Below are positions 8,978-16,835 of a stretch of DNA of 64,000 bases, piece by piece. Each line of letters begins with the position of its first letter. Position 1 is the stretch's first letter. The notes beneath the pieces were generated by a model. It saw only the letters and a program-made list of their open reading frames with translations. It did no database searches and was not told the origin of the DNA. Source of the DNA: an uncultured Blautia sp. (lineage in GTDB: Bacteria > Bacillota > Clostridia > Lachnospirales > Lachnospiraceae); assembly GCA_937900135.1 (NCBI GenBank), contig CALCDJ010000018.1, forward strand, positions 1 through 64,000. Reading direction: 5' to 3'. Made by a program: the position numbers and the translations under genes.

Positions 8978-10015
8978 ATGAAATATCCATATCCTGTGAT
9001 GTATAAAAATGTTTATAAATATGATGATATGAAGCGTGGAGAGCATATGGCTGTCAGGAATACGGTAGGCTGGTATCTTTGGACCCATCAGCTGATCGAG
9101 GTATCAGGAAAAGACAGTGTTGCTTTTCTGGAGTGGATTTTCCCGAAGGACATTGGAAAGCTTTCTGTTGGAAGAGAACGTTATACTACGATGCTGGATG
9201 ACAGGGGCGAAATTATAGATGATGTAGTGGTTTTCCGTATGGAGGAAGAAACCTTCTGGATTTCAACCTTATTCCGTGTAGAGATGAAAAACTGGTTTGC
9301 TTCCCAAAAAGGGGAGTGGGATGTGGAATGGAAGGACATTACCGGAGAATGGGAAATGTATGCAGTTCAGGGACCGAAATCTCTGGAAATGGTGAATGAA
9401 CTTGTAAAGACTCCGGTGGATGATCAGAAATTCTTTGAAATGAGAAAAAATGAAATCGATGGCATTCCTGTATATATCAATCGTGCAGGCTATACTGGAG
9501 AAAAATTAGGCTTTGAGATTTATTATCCAAAGGCAGAAGCGCCGGCACAGGAAAAAAAGCTGCGTGAACTGGGAGAAAAACTGGGAGGAAAAGAAGTAAC
9601 CGAATTTCAGGTTATGGCATGGACACTGCCCTGTGAAGCAGGCTTTTATTATATGAGAGATTTACGCCATACCAATCCTTTTGAAGTGGGACTGGAAGGC
9701 GGAATAAACTGGGAAAAGGATTTTGTGGGTAAAGAAGCTCTTTCCGTTATCCGGGATACAGAAGCAGAACGGGAAGTAGTGGGCTTTACGGTGGAAGAAG
9801 CAGACATCCATATCAAAGGCAGAAACATGGGAAATGAAGGGGAAAAGGTACTGGTAGACGGGGAAGAAATTGGACGTGTTATGAAAATTACCTACAGTTA
9901 TGTACAGGAAAAAAATATTGGCACAATCATCTGTAAAAAAGGTATTTTGAAGCCAGGAGACAAAATCTTACTTCACGGACATGAGGCAGTAATCTGTGCG
10001 CCAAAGTTTATCTGA
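8978..10015 (+). CDS. GcvT-like folate-dependent methyl/aminomethyltransferase
   Basis: 345 residues of the GCV_T fold. The N-terminal half has VAFLEWIFPKDIGKLSVGRE, YTTMLDDRGEIIDDVV and YAVQGPKS; the C-terminal beta-barrel has NRAGYTGEKLGFEIYYP. Relatives include the glycine cleavage T protein and tetrahydrofolate-dependent demethylases such as LigM and DmdA. No gcvP, gcvH or lipoate gene is adjacent, so glycine cleavage is unlikely. Transfer of a methyl or C1 group from a small molecule to tetrahydrofolate is a better inference. It is co-directional with the 7713 and 10031 genes with gaps of 32 and 15 bp. Confidence 0.7.
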   Translation: MKYPYPVMYKNVYKYDDMKRGEHMAVRNTVGWYLWTHQLIEVSGKDSVAFLEWIFPKDIGKLSVGRERYTTMLDDRGEIIDDVVVFRMEEETFWISTLFRVEMKNWFASQKGEWDVEWKDITGEWEMYAVQGPKSLEMVNELVKTPVDDQKFFEMRKNEIDGIPVYINRAGYTGEKLGFEIYYPKAEAPAQEKKLRELGEKLGGKEVTEFQVMAWTLPCEAGFYYMRDLRHTNPFEVGLEGGINWEKDFVGKEALSVIRDTEAEREVVGFTVEEADIHIKGRNMGNEGEKVLVDGEEIGRVMKITYSYVQEKNIGTIICKKGILKPGDKILLHGHEAVICAPKFI

Positions 10016-10030
10016 GAAAGGAGCTCCAAT

Positions 10031-10945
10031 ATGAATTTTGATCCAAAAGCAATGGCAGATGTCATAATGAATGGTTATCTTACAGAAACAGCATCATTGG
10101 AAGATATGCTGTATGTAAAGGGAAAAACAGCAATTGTCACCGGTGGAACCTCCGGACTTGGGTTTTGTACGGCCCAGAGACTTCTTCAGGGTGGCGCCAA
10201 TGTAGTGATTTCCGGGTCCACCAAGGAAAAGGGGGAAAAGGCAATTCAGTTATTGGAAGGGGCTGGATATAAAAACATCAGTTTTTGCCAGGCTGACCTT
10301 TGTAGTGAAAAAGAGGTGGAGCAGCTGGTCGCATTTACAGCAGACACATATGGTTCCGTAGATATTCTGGTTACCTCCGGTGGTTCCTGGAGCTTTGCAC
10401 ATATTTATGACCTTCCGGAAGAAGAGTTTATGAGAACCATCAATATCAATCTGGCAGGTGCTTATCGATGCGCGAAACATGTAAGTAAATACATGGTAGA
10501 ACACGAAGTAAAAGGGAAAATTGTACTGGTCTCCTCAAATGTGGCATATCTGCCTCAGCCGGTATTTGGAGGCTATGCCCATTATGCGGCTTCCAAGGGC
10601 GGTGTGATCTCTATGACTTATGAGATTGCCAAAGAATTGAAACGATATGGAATTATGGTAAACTCTGTGGCTCCTGGAGGAATGAAGACACCGGGAGGAC
10701 TGACCAATGGTCCGGTACGTACCCTTCCTCCGGAGAAACAGATGGAACTTGGAAAAGAACTGATGGTTTGTAAAATGGACAGCGTTCCTACTGCGGACAG
10801 CGTAGCCATGGTAATTTATGGAATGTGTACCCGTATGGCAGATGGGGTAACTGGAGAATGTATTGTAGCAGACTCTGGCATGATGAGAAATATTGTTTCC
10901 TATCAGCCCGCAATCGAAGAATATCCTCCTAAGCAGGAAGCATAA
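10031..10945 (+). CDS. Short-chain dehydrogenase/reductase (SDR)
   Basis: 304 residues, classical SDR with an N-terminal extension of about 30 residues. Cofactor motif TGGTSGLG; active-site serine in VLVSSNVAYLP; YAHYAASKGG gives the catalytic Tyr and Lys. It interconverts an alcohol and a ketone with NAD(P)H. Third gene of the PucR-linked operon, so the pathway probably combines this redox step with the GcvT-like C1 transfer. Substrate unknown. A terminator follows at 10985-11035. Confidence 0.8.
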   Translation: MNFDPKAMADVIMNGYLTETASLEDMLYVKGKTAIVTGGTSGLGFCTAQRLLQGGANVVISGSTKEKGEKAIQLLEGAGYKNISFCQADLCSEKEVEQLVAFTADTYGSVDILVTSGGSWSFAHIYDLPEEEFMRTININLAGAYRCAKHVSKYMVEHEVKGKIVLVSSNVAYLPQPVFGGYAHYAASKGGVISMTYEIAKELKRYGIMVNSVAPGGMKTPGGLTNGPVRTLPPEKQMELGKELMVCKMDSVPTADSVAMVIYGMCTRMADGVTGECIVADSGMMRNIVSYQPAIEEYPPKQEA

Positions 10946-10984
10946 AAAATCCCATGGGCTTTAAGAAAAATGGTAGCAAGTAAG

Positions 10985-11035
10985 GAAATCGGAACACTTT
11001 TGGAATTGGATACAAAGGTGTTCCGATTTCTTTTT
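10985..11035 (+). terminator. Intrinsic terminator of the PucR-linked operon
   Basis: A thirteen-base stem, GAAATCGGAACAC (10985-10997) with its complement at 11018-11030, followed by a T-rich tract to 11035. The -35 box of the next promoter begins four bases further on. Confidence 0.85.
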
Positions 11036-11038
11036 GTC

Positions 11039-11079
11039 TTGACAGAGAAAAGGGAAGATGCTAAAATGAACAATGTTCA
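11039..11079 (+). promoter_or_regulatory. Promoter and palindromic operator of the TetR gene
   Basis: TTGACA (11039-11044), 17 bp, TAAAAT (11062-11067) is a near-consensus sigma-A promoter. A perfect 13-bp palindrome TGAACA-A-TGTTCA (11067-11079) covers the expected transcription start. It sits just before the TetR start codon, so autorepression is likely. Confidence 0.65.
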
Positions 11080-11095
11080 AGTTGGAGGGATGAGA

Positions 11096-11659
11096 ATGAA
11101 TAAAGCAGTGACATCGAAAGAAGAAATACTGAAAGCCAGCAGGGAAATTGTTTCCAGTCAGGGGCTGTCTGCAGTCAATATGCGGCTGGTAGCTTCCAGA
11201 TGTAACATTGCCCTGGGTTCTGTCTATAATTATTTTCCATCGAAATCAGAACTGATGCTGGCCACCATCGAAAGCGTATGGATGGATATCTTTCATATGA
11301 ATGGAGCGGTGGAGGAATTTGAGAGTTTTCCCCAGTGTCTGCAATGGTTGTTTACATCGATCAGACAGAGCAGTGATCGATATCCGGAGTTTTTTAATGT
11401 GCATTCCATGATCTTTGCATCCGGAGACCGGAGCAGGGGACGGAAGCTGATGGAACAGTCATTGGTGCATCTGAAAGAGAAGCTGCTGGACAATCTTAAC
11501 AGAGATCCCCGAGTGCACAAAGAATGCTTTCAGGGAGCGCTTACGAAGGAAACTTTTATAGACTATGTATTTACCTTGCTTTTGTCGCTTCTTTTGGAAA
11601 AGAAAGAAACCTGTGAACCATTACTGGTTTTGGTAGAACAGAGCATTTATCGCAGTTGA
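11096..11659 (+). CDS. TetR/AcrR-family regulator
   Basis: 187 residues with the N-terminal TetR helix-turn-helix: ILKASREIVSSQGLSAVNMR followed by ALGSVYNYFPSKSELM. ATG 11096 is chosen because GGAGGG (11084-11089) lies six bases upstream; the longer frame to 10970 runs through a terminator and the promoter. It heads a transcript with two membrane proteins (11684, 12368) and an acetyltransferase. It probably represses its own promoter through the palindrome at 11067-11079; the ligand is unknown. Confidence 0.8.
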   Translation: MNKAVTSKEEILKASREIVSSQGLSAVNMRLVASRCNIALGSVYNYFPSKSELMLATIESVWMDIFHMNGAVEEFESFPQCLQWLFTSIRQSSDRYPEFFNVHSMIFASGDRSRGRKLMEQSLVHLKEKLLDNLNRDPRVHKECFQGALTKETFIDYVFTLLLSLLLEKKETCEPLLVLVEQSIYRS

Positions 11660-11683
11660 GAAAAATAAGCAGGAGGAAAAAAT

Positions 11684-12346
11684 ATGCAGGCAATTATGGA
11701 AACCGCTTTTGATGCGGTGTATTTAATCACGGTGATCACATTGGGAATTCTTATGATCCGAAAAAGTGAAGGGAGAAAACAGTATCAGCTGTTTGGAATC
11801 ATGGCAGTGACGCTGGGCGCTGGCGATGCCTTTCATTTAGTGCCAAGGGCGGTGGCTCTTTGTACCACAGGTCTGGAGAATTACACGACTGCGCTTGGTG
11901 CGGGGAAATTTATTACCTCGATTACCATGACTGTTTTTTATATTTTATTGTATTATGTGTGGAGACTTCGTTATGAGATTCAGGGCCAGAAGCAGATTAC
12001 CACTGTGGTTTATGTACTGGCAGGACTTCGTATTCTTCTCTGTCTGTTTCCGCAAAATCAGTGGCTTAGTGCAAACGCGCCGTTAAGCTGGGGAATTTAC
12101 AGAAATATTCCATTTGCTCTTTTGGGACTGGTGATTATTGTTCTGTTTTACAAAAGCGCAAAGGAAACAAAGGATAAACCATTTCGCTTTATGTGGCTGA
12201 CAATTGTATTGAGCTTTGGATTTTACATTCCCGTCGTTTTATTTGCAGACCAGATTCCTGCAATTGGAATGCTGATGATCCCAAAGACATGCGCATACGT
12301 ATGGACCGTCCTGATTGGTTACTGGAGCATGAAAAACAATAAATAA
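11684..12346 (+). CDS. Polytopic membrane protein of unknown function
   Basis: 220 residues with about seven hydrophobic segments (for example AVYLITVITLGILMI, FYILLYYVW, FALLGLVIIVLFY, VVLFADQIPAIGMLMI). No recognised domain. It follows a good ribosome site (AGGAGG, 11671-11676) 24 bp after the TetR gene and precedes a DUF2871-like protein, so the three are probably co-transcribed. Confidence 0.6.
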   Translation: MQAIMETAFDAVYLITVITLGILMIRKSEGRKQYQLFGIMAVTLGAGDAFHLVPRAVALCTTGLENYTTALGAGKFITSITMTVFYILLYYVWRLRYEIQGQKQITTVVYVLAGLRILLCLFPQNQWLSANAPLSWGIYRNIPFALLGLVIIVLFYKSAKETKDKPFRFMWLTIVLSFGFYIPVVLFADQIPAIGMLMIPKTCAYVWTVLIGYWSMKNNK

Positions 12347-12367
12347 ATTTCCAGGAGGAAGTACAAC

Positions 12368-12775
12368 ATGAAAAAATTATGGAACATTGCTTTTGCCTAT
12401 TTTCTGGCAGCTATGGCTGGAGGAGTTTTTTACAGAGAATTTACCAAATATTGGGGATATACCGGGGAAACTACCCTTGGGTACCTTCATGTGCATTTGC
12501 TGGTGATGGGAACCTTTGCCTTTCTTCTTTTGGGGGTTATAGCGAAGGTTACCGATTTGACCAGTCAGAAGAGATTTCCTGTTTTCGTGAAGCTGTATAA
12601 CATCGTTCTGCCTCTTATGATGGTTGTGATGCTTTGGAGAGGCGTGCTGCAGACCATGGGAACAGAACTTTCCAGAGGGATGGATGCAGCAATTTCCGGA
12701 ATTGCAGGTCTGACCCATATCGCTATGGCTGGTGCCTGGATTTTTCTATTTACAATTTTGAAGAAAACAGAGTAA
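12368..12775 (+). CDS. DUF2871-like small membrane protein
   Basis: 135 residues with four membrane segments. AFAYFLAAMAGGVFYREFTK and LGYLHVHLLVMGTFAFLL, with conserved His residues in the second, fit the DUF2871 family, whose function is unknown. It is preceded by CAGGAGG and lies 21 bp after the other membrane protein of this operon. Confidence 0.6.
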   Translation: MKKLWNIAFAYFLAAMAGGVFYREFTKYWGYTGETTLGYLHVHLLVMGTFAFLLLGVIAKVTDLTSQKRFPVFVKLYNIVLPLMMVVMLWRGVLQTMGTELSRGMDAAISGIAGLTHIAMAGAWIFLFTILKKTE

Positions 12776-12779
12776 GACT

Positions 12780-13373
12780 ATGGAAAAAGCAGATTTATTT
12801 TATGAAGAAGAAACAGGACTCTGTATCCGAAAGGCAACAGAAGCAGATGCAGAAGCGCTGGTGCAGATTTATGCGCCCTATATAAGAAAAACAGCGGTTA
12901 CCTTTGAGTATGAGGTGCCCTCCGTAGAAGAATTTCGCGCAAGGATTGCCCATACGCTGGAACGATATCCTTATCTGGTGGCAGAAAAAAAGGGGGAGAT
13001 TCTGGGGTATGCTTATACGGGTACCTTTATTGGACGTGCCGCCTGTGACTGGTCTGTGGAAGTATCTATTTACTTAAAGGAAACAGCGAGAAAAGGTGGA
13101 ATCGGGAAAAAACTGTACGAGACCATTGAAAAAATTTCAAAGGCACAGCACATTACCAACCTGAATGCATGTATTGCCTGTCCGGAAATCGAAGACGAAT
13201 ATCTTACCAGAAACAGCGCTGAGTTTCATGCACATATGGGTTATACTCTGGTAGGAGAATTTCATAAATGCGGTTATAAGTTTGGCCGTTGGTACAACCT
13301 GATCTGGATGGAAAAAATAATCGGAGAGCATGGGGAGAAGCCAGAGCCGTTTCTTCCATTTCCGCAGCTTTAA
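12780..13373 (+). CDS. GNAT N-acetyltransferase, phosphinothricin acetyltransferase type
   Basis: 197 residues. N-terminal IRKATEADAEALVQIYAPYI and VTFEYEVPSVEEF are typical of the Pat branch; the acetyl-CoA site follows (YLKETARKGGIGKKLYE in place of RGxGxG). It acetylates an amino group on a small molecule such as an amino-acid analogue. It begins four bases after the previous stop, so it is co-transcribed. The last ~20 residues are Pro-rich. Confidence 0.75.
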   Translation: MEKADLFYEEETGLCIRKATEADAEALVQIYAPYIRKTAVTFEYEVPSVEEFRARIAHTLERYPYLVAEKKGEILGYAYTGTFIGRAACDWSVEVSIYLKETARKGGIGKKLYETIEKISKAQHITNLNACIACPEIEDEYLTRNSAEFHAHMGYTLVGEFHKCGYKFGRWYNLIWMEKIIGEHGEKPEPFLPFPQL

Positions 13374-13408
13374 ACAGATTATGGTTATTCAGGAGAAGAA
13401 AAACATCA

Positions 13409-13587
13409 TTGCGCCATAAAAGGAACTGTGATAAAATAATACCCGGACAAAGAAACATAAGTTTTTCCGGGCGAGGAGCGTCGTTCGGGTTTTTACTGTA
13501 CTGCGTACAAAAATAGTTTGCGAGGGAATCCGTGTTCCGGAGTGAGAGGATGCCAGAGAGCATCGACCGAAAGTACAGGAGGATCTT
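13409..13587 (+). promoter_or_regulatory. Promoter and structured leader upstream of thiW
   Basis: TTGCGC (13409-13414), 17 bp, TAAAAT (13432-13437) predicts a start near 13443. The ~145-nt leader can form CCCGGA/TCCGGG (13442-13447 with 13466-13471). Alternatively it can form the overlapping hairpin CCGGGCGA/TCGTTCGG (13467-13474 with 13481-13488) followed by GTTTTT, which resembles a terminator. Further on, CTGTACT (13496-13502) pairs with AGTACAG (13572-13578), which runs into the AGGAGG ribosome site. It does not match the TPP consensus seen at 14144. A regulatory leader is inferred; the class was not recognised. Confidence 0.4.
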
Positions 13588-14106
13588 ATGAAAAATGTCA
13601 ATGTGAAGAAACTTGCCCTTGCGGGTATCCTGGTAGCTGTGGGTGTTGTGTGCTCCCCCTTTTCTATTCCGGTGGGTGCATCGAAATGTGCTCCGACTCA
13701 GCACTTTATCAACATCCTGGGCGGTGTATTCTTAGGACCTGTTTACGGGGTAAGCATGGCATTTGTCACAAGCCTTCTCAGAAACCTGATGGGGACAGGA
13801 ACGTTGCTTGCGTTTCCAGGTTCCATGTGCGGAGCGCTGCTTTGCGGTCTTTTGTACAAATATGGAAAACATCTCCCCTATGCGTATCTGGGAGAATTGT
13901 TTGGGACGTCTGTCATCGGAGGGTTTTTAAGCTATCCAGTTGCCACACTTCTTATGGGAAGTGAAAGCGCAGTGTTTGGCTTTGTAATGCCATTCTTTAT
14001 TTCCAGTCTGGGAGGAACCATTCTTGCTGTGTTCCTGGTGACTGCCATGAAGAATATGAAAATCTTCGATCTGTATCTTCAGACGGATCCGAAACAGCTT
14101 TCGTAA
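13588..14106 (+). CDS. thiW: ThiW, energy-coupling-factor S component for a thiamine precursor
   Basis: 172 residues, about five membrane segments. LALAGILVAVGVVCSPFSIP, GASKCAPTQHFINILGGVF and SLLRNLMGTGTLLAFPGS are typical of ThiW, which is proposed to bring the thiazole precursor into the cell with a shared ECF module. The next genes, thiM and thiE-thiD, use that thiazole and hydroxymethylpyrimidine. It is separated from them by a TPP riboswitch and terminator, so the downstream genes have separate thiamine control. Confidence 0.85.
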   Translation: MKNVNVKKLALAGILVAVGVVCSPFSIPVGASKCAPTQHFINILGGVFLGPVYGVSMAFVTSLLRNLMGTGTLLAFPGSMCGALLCGLLYKYGKHLPYAYLGELFGTSVIGGFLSYPVATLLMGSESAVFGFVMPFFISSLGGTILAVFLVTAMKNMKIFDLYLQTDPKQLS

Positions 14107-14143
14107 CAGCTTTTTTGTAGCTGCTTACAACAAAAAATGAAAA

Positions 14144-14228
14144 GCGGGGTGCTTGCAGAAAGCAGGCTGAGAGTAAGCTGGTATTGCTTTGACCCGGAAA
14201 CCTGATTTGGATAATGCCAACGTAGGGA
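14144..14228 (+). promoter_or_regulatory. TPP riboswitch
   Basis: The thi-box elements are all present in order: GGGGTGC (14146-14152), CTGAGA (14167-14172), GACCC (14191-14195), then ACCTGATTTGGATAATGCC and CGTAGGGA (14221-14228). An intrinsic terminator at 14246-14281 follows directly and thiM comes next. It should therefore switch off thiM and thiE-thiD transcription when thiamine diphosphate is plentiful. Confidence 0.95.
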
Positions 14229-14245
14229 TCATCTGCATATAGAAG

Positions 14246-14281
14246 ATGCAGGTATGCTGTCTTGGCATACCTGCATTTTTT
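14246..14281 (+). terminator. Terminator of the TPP riboswitch
   Basis: Perfect 12-bp stem ATGCAGGTATGC (14246-14257) with GCATACCTGCAT (14265-14276), followed by a run of T. It is the expression platform for the upstream TPP aptamer. Confidence 0.9.
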
Positions 14282-14322
14282 CCGCCTGAAAAGCCTGAAG
14301 CACCCCAAAAAAAGGAGTTAAA

Positions 14323-15141
14323 ATGAAAGAATATCTGGAACGGGTACGAAGTACCGGGCCCATGATTCATAATATTACCAATTACGTTACTGCCAATGAT
14401 GTGGCGAACCTGCTTCTTGCCTGCGGAGCCAGTCCCATTATGTCCGATGAATCAGATGAGGTAGAAGAAATTACAGCCAGATGTGACGGATTGAATCTAA
14501 ATATGGGAACCATTCATAAAGACCGGATTCCTGTCATGTGTAAGGCTGGAAAGATGGCAAATCAGAAAGGACATCCTGTGTTGCTGGACCCGGTGGGGAT
14601 ATGTGCCAGCCGATTTCGCCAGGAAGCTGCTTCCAGGCTTATCCAGGAAGTCCATTTTTCAGCCATTCGGGGGAATGCTTCCGAATTAAAAATGTTGATG
14701 GAAGGAAAGGGGCATGCCAGTGGCGTGGATGCCGCTTTATCTGACGGGATAACCAGGGAAAATCTGATGGAAAACATTGCTGTCTTAAAGAACTATGCAG
14801 CCACATCCAAGTGTATTGTGGCAGCAACCGGAGCCATTGATCTGGTAGCAGATGCTGACAGGTGTTACGTGATCCGAAATGGATGTTCACAGATGAGCAA
14901 AGTTACGGGAACGGGATGTCAGTTATCCGCGCTGATTACTGCCTTTCTTGCAGCCAGTCCCAAAGAGCCGCTGGAAGCTGTGGCAGCTGCAGTCTGTACC
15001 ATGGGCGTAGCAGGAGAGCTTGCATGGTCCCGGATGAAAGAGACAGATGGAAATGCGACATATCGGAACCGCATCATTGATGCGGTATCACAGATGACAG
15101 GAGAGGAGCTGGAAAGGGGAGCAGATTATGAAGTGCAATAG
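14323..15141 (+). CDS. thiM: Hydroxyethylthiazole kinase
   Basis: 272 residues, ribokinase-like fold. IHNITNYVTANDVANLLLAC and PIMSDESDEVEEI at the N-terminus and the ATP-site VTGTGCQLSALI near residue 195 are diagnostic. It phosphorylates 4-methyl-5-(2-hydroxyethyl)thiazole for thiamine salvage. It is first gene after the TPP riboswitch and overlaps the next gene by 14 bp. Confidence 0.93.
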   Translation: MKEYLERVRSTGPMIHNITNYVTANDVANLLLACGASPIMSDESDEVEEITARCDGLNLNMGTIHKDRIPVMCKAGKMANQKGHPVLLDPVGICASRFRQEAASRLIQEVHFSAIRGNASELKMLMEGKGHASGVDAALSDGITRENLMENIAVLKNYAATSKCIVAATGAIDLVADADRCYVIRNGCSQMSKVTGTGCQLSALITAFLAASPKEPLEAVAAAVCTMGVAGELAWSRMKETDGNATYRNRIIDAVSQMTGEELERGADYEVQ

Positions 15142-16558
15142 AGAAATGATGAAGCTGTATGGGGTGACTGACAGAAGCTGGCTGGGAGCCAGAACCTTGT
15201 ATGAGCAGGTAGAGGCCGCGATCAAAGGAGGCGCTACCATAATACAGCTGAGAGAAAAGAAGATGCCAGAGGAAGAATTTCTTCAGGAAGCCAGAGAATT
15301 AAAAATGCTGTGCAATGCTTATAAGATTCCATTCATTATCAATGATAATATTTCCGTTGCCCTTGCAATGGATGCAGATGGAGTGCATCTTGGTCAGGGG
15401 GATATGGAACTGAAGCAGGCCAGAGAAATCTTAGGACCGGATAAAATCATTGGGGTATCGGCTCACAACGTAGAAGAAGCTGTGCAGGCAGAAAAAAACG
15501 GAGCTGATTATCTTGGAGCCGGAGCTGTTTTTACCACAGCATCCAAGGCGGATGTCACCAGCTTATCCATGGAGACCTTAAAGGAAATCTGTGAGGCAGT
15601 ATCCATTCCTGTGGTTGCCATTGGAGGAATCTCTGAAGAAAACATGGATCAGCTGAAGGGAACAGGAATCAGTGGCGTGGCAGTAATCAGTGCCTTATTT
15701 GCACAGGCAGATGTGTGTCAGGCAGCCACCCGGCTTTGTGAAAAACTTTCATATATAATAGAAAAAGGGAAAAAAAGAAAAACAGCTCTGACGATTGCAG
15801 GAAGTGATTCCAGCGGAGGGGCCGGAATTCAGGCAGATATCAAAACGATGATTGCAAACGGCGTGTATGCAATGAGCGCCATTACTGCGCTGACTGCGCA
15901 GAATACCCTGGGAGTATCCGGGATTATGGAAGTTACACCGGAGTTTCTGGGACAGCAGATGGATTGTATTTTTACGGATATCCGTCCCGATGCGGTAAAA
16001 ATCGGTATGGTTTCTTCGGGAGAGCTGATTTCCGTGATCGCAGAAAAACTGATCCAGTATCAGGCGGAGAATATTGTGGTGGACCCTGTGATGGTTTCTA
16101 CCAGCGGTTCACGTCTGATCAGCGAGGAGGCTGTGGAGCTTTTAAAGAAAAAACTTCTCCCGTTAGCTTCTGTGGTAACCCCCAATATCCCAGAGGCAGA
16201 GGTCCTTTTCGGAAATTCCATAAAAACGCCGGAAGATATGGAACGGGCAGCAGAACGGATTGGAGAGACTTATCATTGTGCAGTTCTTTTAAAAGGCGGC
16301 CACCAGTTAAACGATGCCAATGATTATTTATGGCAGGCAGGAGAAGGACGGTGGTTTGTGGGAAAAAGGATCAACAATCCCAATACGCATGGGACTGGCT
16401 GCACACTTTCCAGCGCCATTGCCTCTAATCTTGCCAAAGGGTATTCGCTGGAGGTTTCTGTACAAAACGCCAAGGAGTATCTTTCCGGTGCATTACGTGC
16501 CATGCTGAATCTTGGAGCCGGAAGCGGACCACTGGATCATGGATTTGGGAGCTGGTGA
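15128..16558 (+). CDS. thiED: ThiE-ThiD fusion: thiamine-phosphate synthase and HMP(-P) kinase
   Basis: 476 residues in two domains. Residues 1 to about 210 are ThiE, a TIM barrel: GVTDRSWLGARTLYEQVEAA, GGATIIQLREK, DGVHLGQGDM and GADYLGAGAVF. From about 218 it is ThiD, ribokinase-like: TALTIAGSDSSGGAGIQADI and, near the end, NNPNTHGTGCTLSSAIASNL. Together they phosphorylate hydroxymethylpyrimidine twice and couple it to the thiazole phosphate made by ThiM. No stop or frameshift breaks the linker, so the fusion is real. It overlaps thiM and shares its riboswitch control. Confidence 0.92.
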   Translation: MKCNREMMKLYGVTDRSWLGARTLYEQVEAAIKGGATIIQLREKKMPEEEFLQEARELKMLCNAYKIPFIINDNISVALAMDADGVHLGQGDMELKQAREILGPDKIIGVSAHNVEEAVQAEKNGADYLGAGAVFTTASKADVTSLSMETLKEICEAVSIPVVAIGGISEENMDQLKGTGISGVAVISALFAQADVCQAATRLCEKLSYIIEKGKKRKTALTIAGSDSSGGAGIQADIKTMIANGVYAMSAITALTAQNTLGVSGIMEVTPEFLGQQMDCIFTDIRPDAVKIGMVSSGELISVIAEKLIQYQAENIVVDPVMVSTSGSRLISEEAVELLKKKLLPLASVVTPNIPEAEVLFGNSIKTPEDMERAAERIGETYHCAVLLKGGHQLNDANDYLWQAGEGRWFVGKRINNPNTHGTGCTLSSAIASNLAKGYSLEVSVQNAKEYLSGALRAMLNLGAGSGPLDHGFGSW

Positions 16559-16619
16559 AACGGCTATCTTTTGACATAATATACAAAAAGAAAGAGTATA
16601 TTTTGGCGGATATTTCTAA

Positions 16620-16648
16620 TAGACAAATAGATAAGATTTTGCTATGAT
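16620..16648 (+). promoter_or_regulatory. Promoter of the licT-bgl operon
   Basis: TAGACA (16620-16625), 17 bp, TATGAT (16643-16648). It lies 27 bp upstream of the RAT element, so the RAT would be near the 5' end of the mRNA, as in known bgl/lic operons. A TTGACA at 16571 has no well-spaced -10. Confidence 0.5.
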
Positions 16649-16674
16649 TTCTACAGTTAAAAAAGGAATTCGTA

Positions 16675-16714
16675 GGATTGTTACTGAAATATACTTTATC
16701 GTCAGGCAAGACCT
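16675..16714 (+). promoter_or_regulatory. Ribonucleic antiterminator (RAT) 1
   Basis: GGATTGTTACTG (16675-16686) and CAGGCAAGACCT (16703-16714) match the two halves of the BglG/LicT/SacY recognition hairpin. The 3' half overlaps the terminator arm beginning at 16708, so binding of the antiterminator protein and terminator formation exclude each other. It controls the licT gene itself and the operon behind it. Confidence 0.92.
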
Positions 16715-16753
16715 ATAGTATTTTTGTAAGGGAATACTATAAGGTCTTTTTTT
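16708..16753 (+). terminator. Terminator controlled by RAT 1
   Basis: Arms AAGACCTATAGTATT (16708-16722) and its complement (16733-16748, one bulged A), then nine T residues. It overlaps RAT 1 by seven bases. Confidence 0.92.
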
Positions 16754-16835
16754 ATTTATAATTTTTATTATTTTAAAAAATGGCAGACTATTTATAATGG
16801 ATGTTGCAGATTGTGGAAAGGGGGACAATTAAGAG

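Noticed and set aside
8960..10015. Glycine riboswitch or glycine cleavage operon
   Set aside because: The GcvT-like gene has no gcvP/gcvH neighbours and no tandem glycine aptamer was seen upstream.
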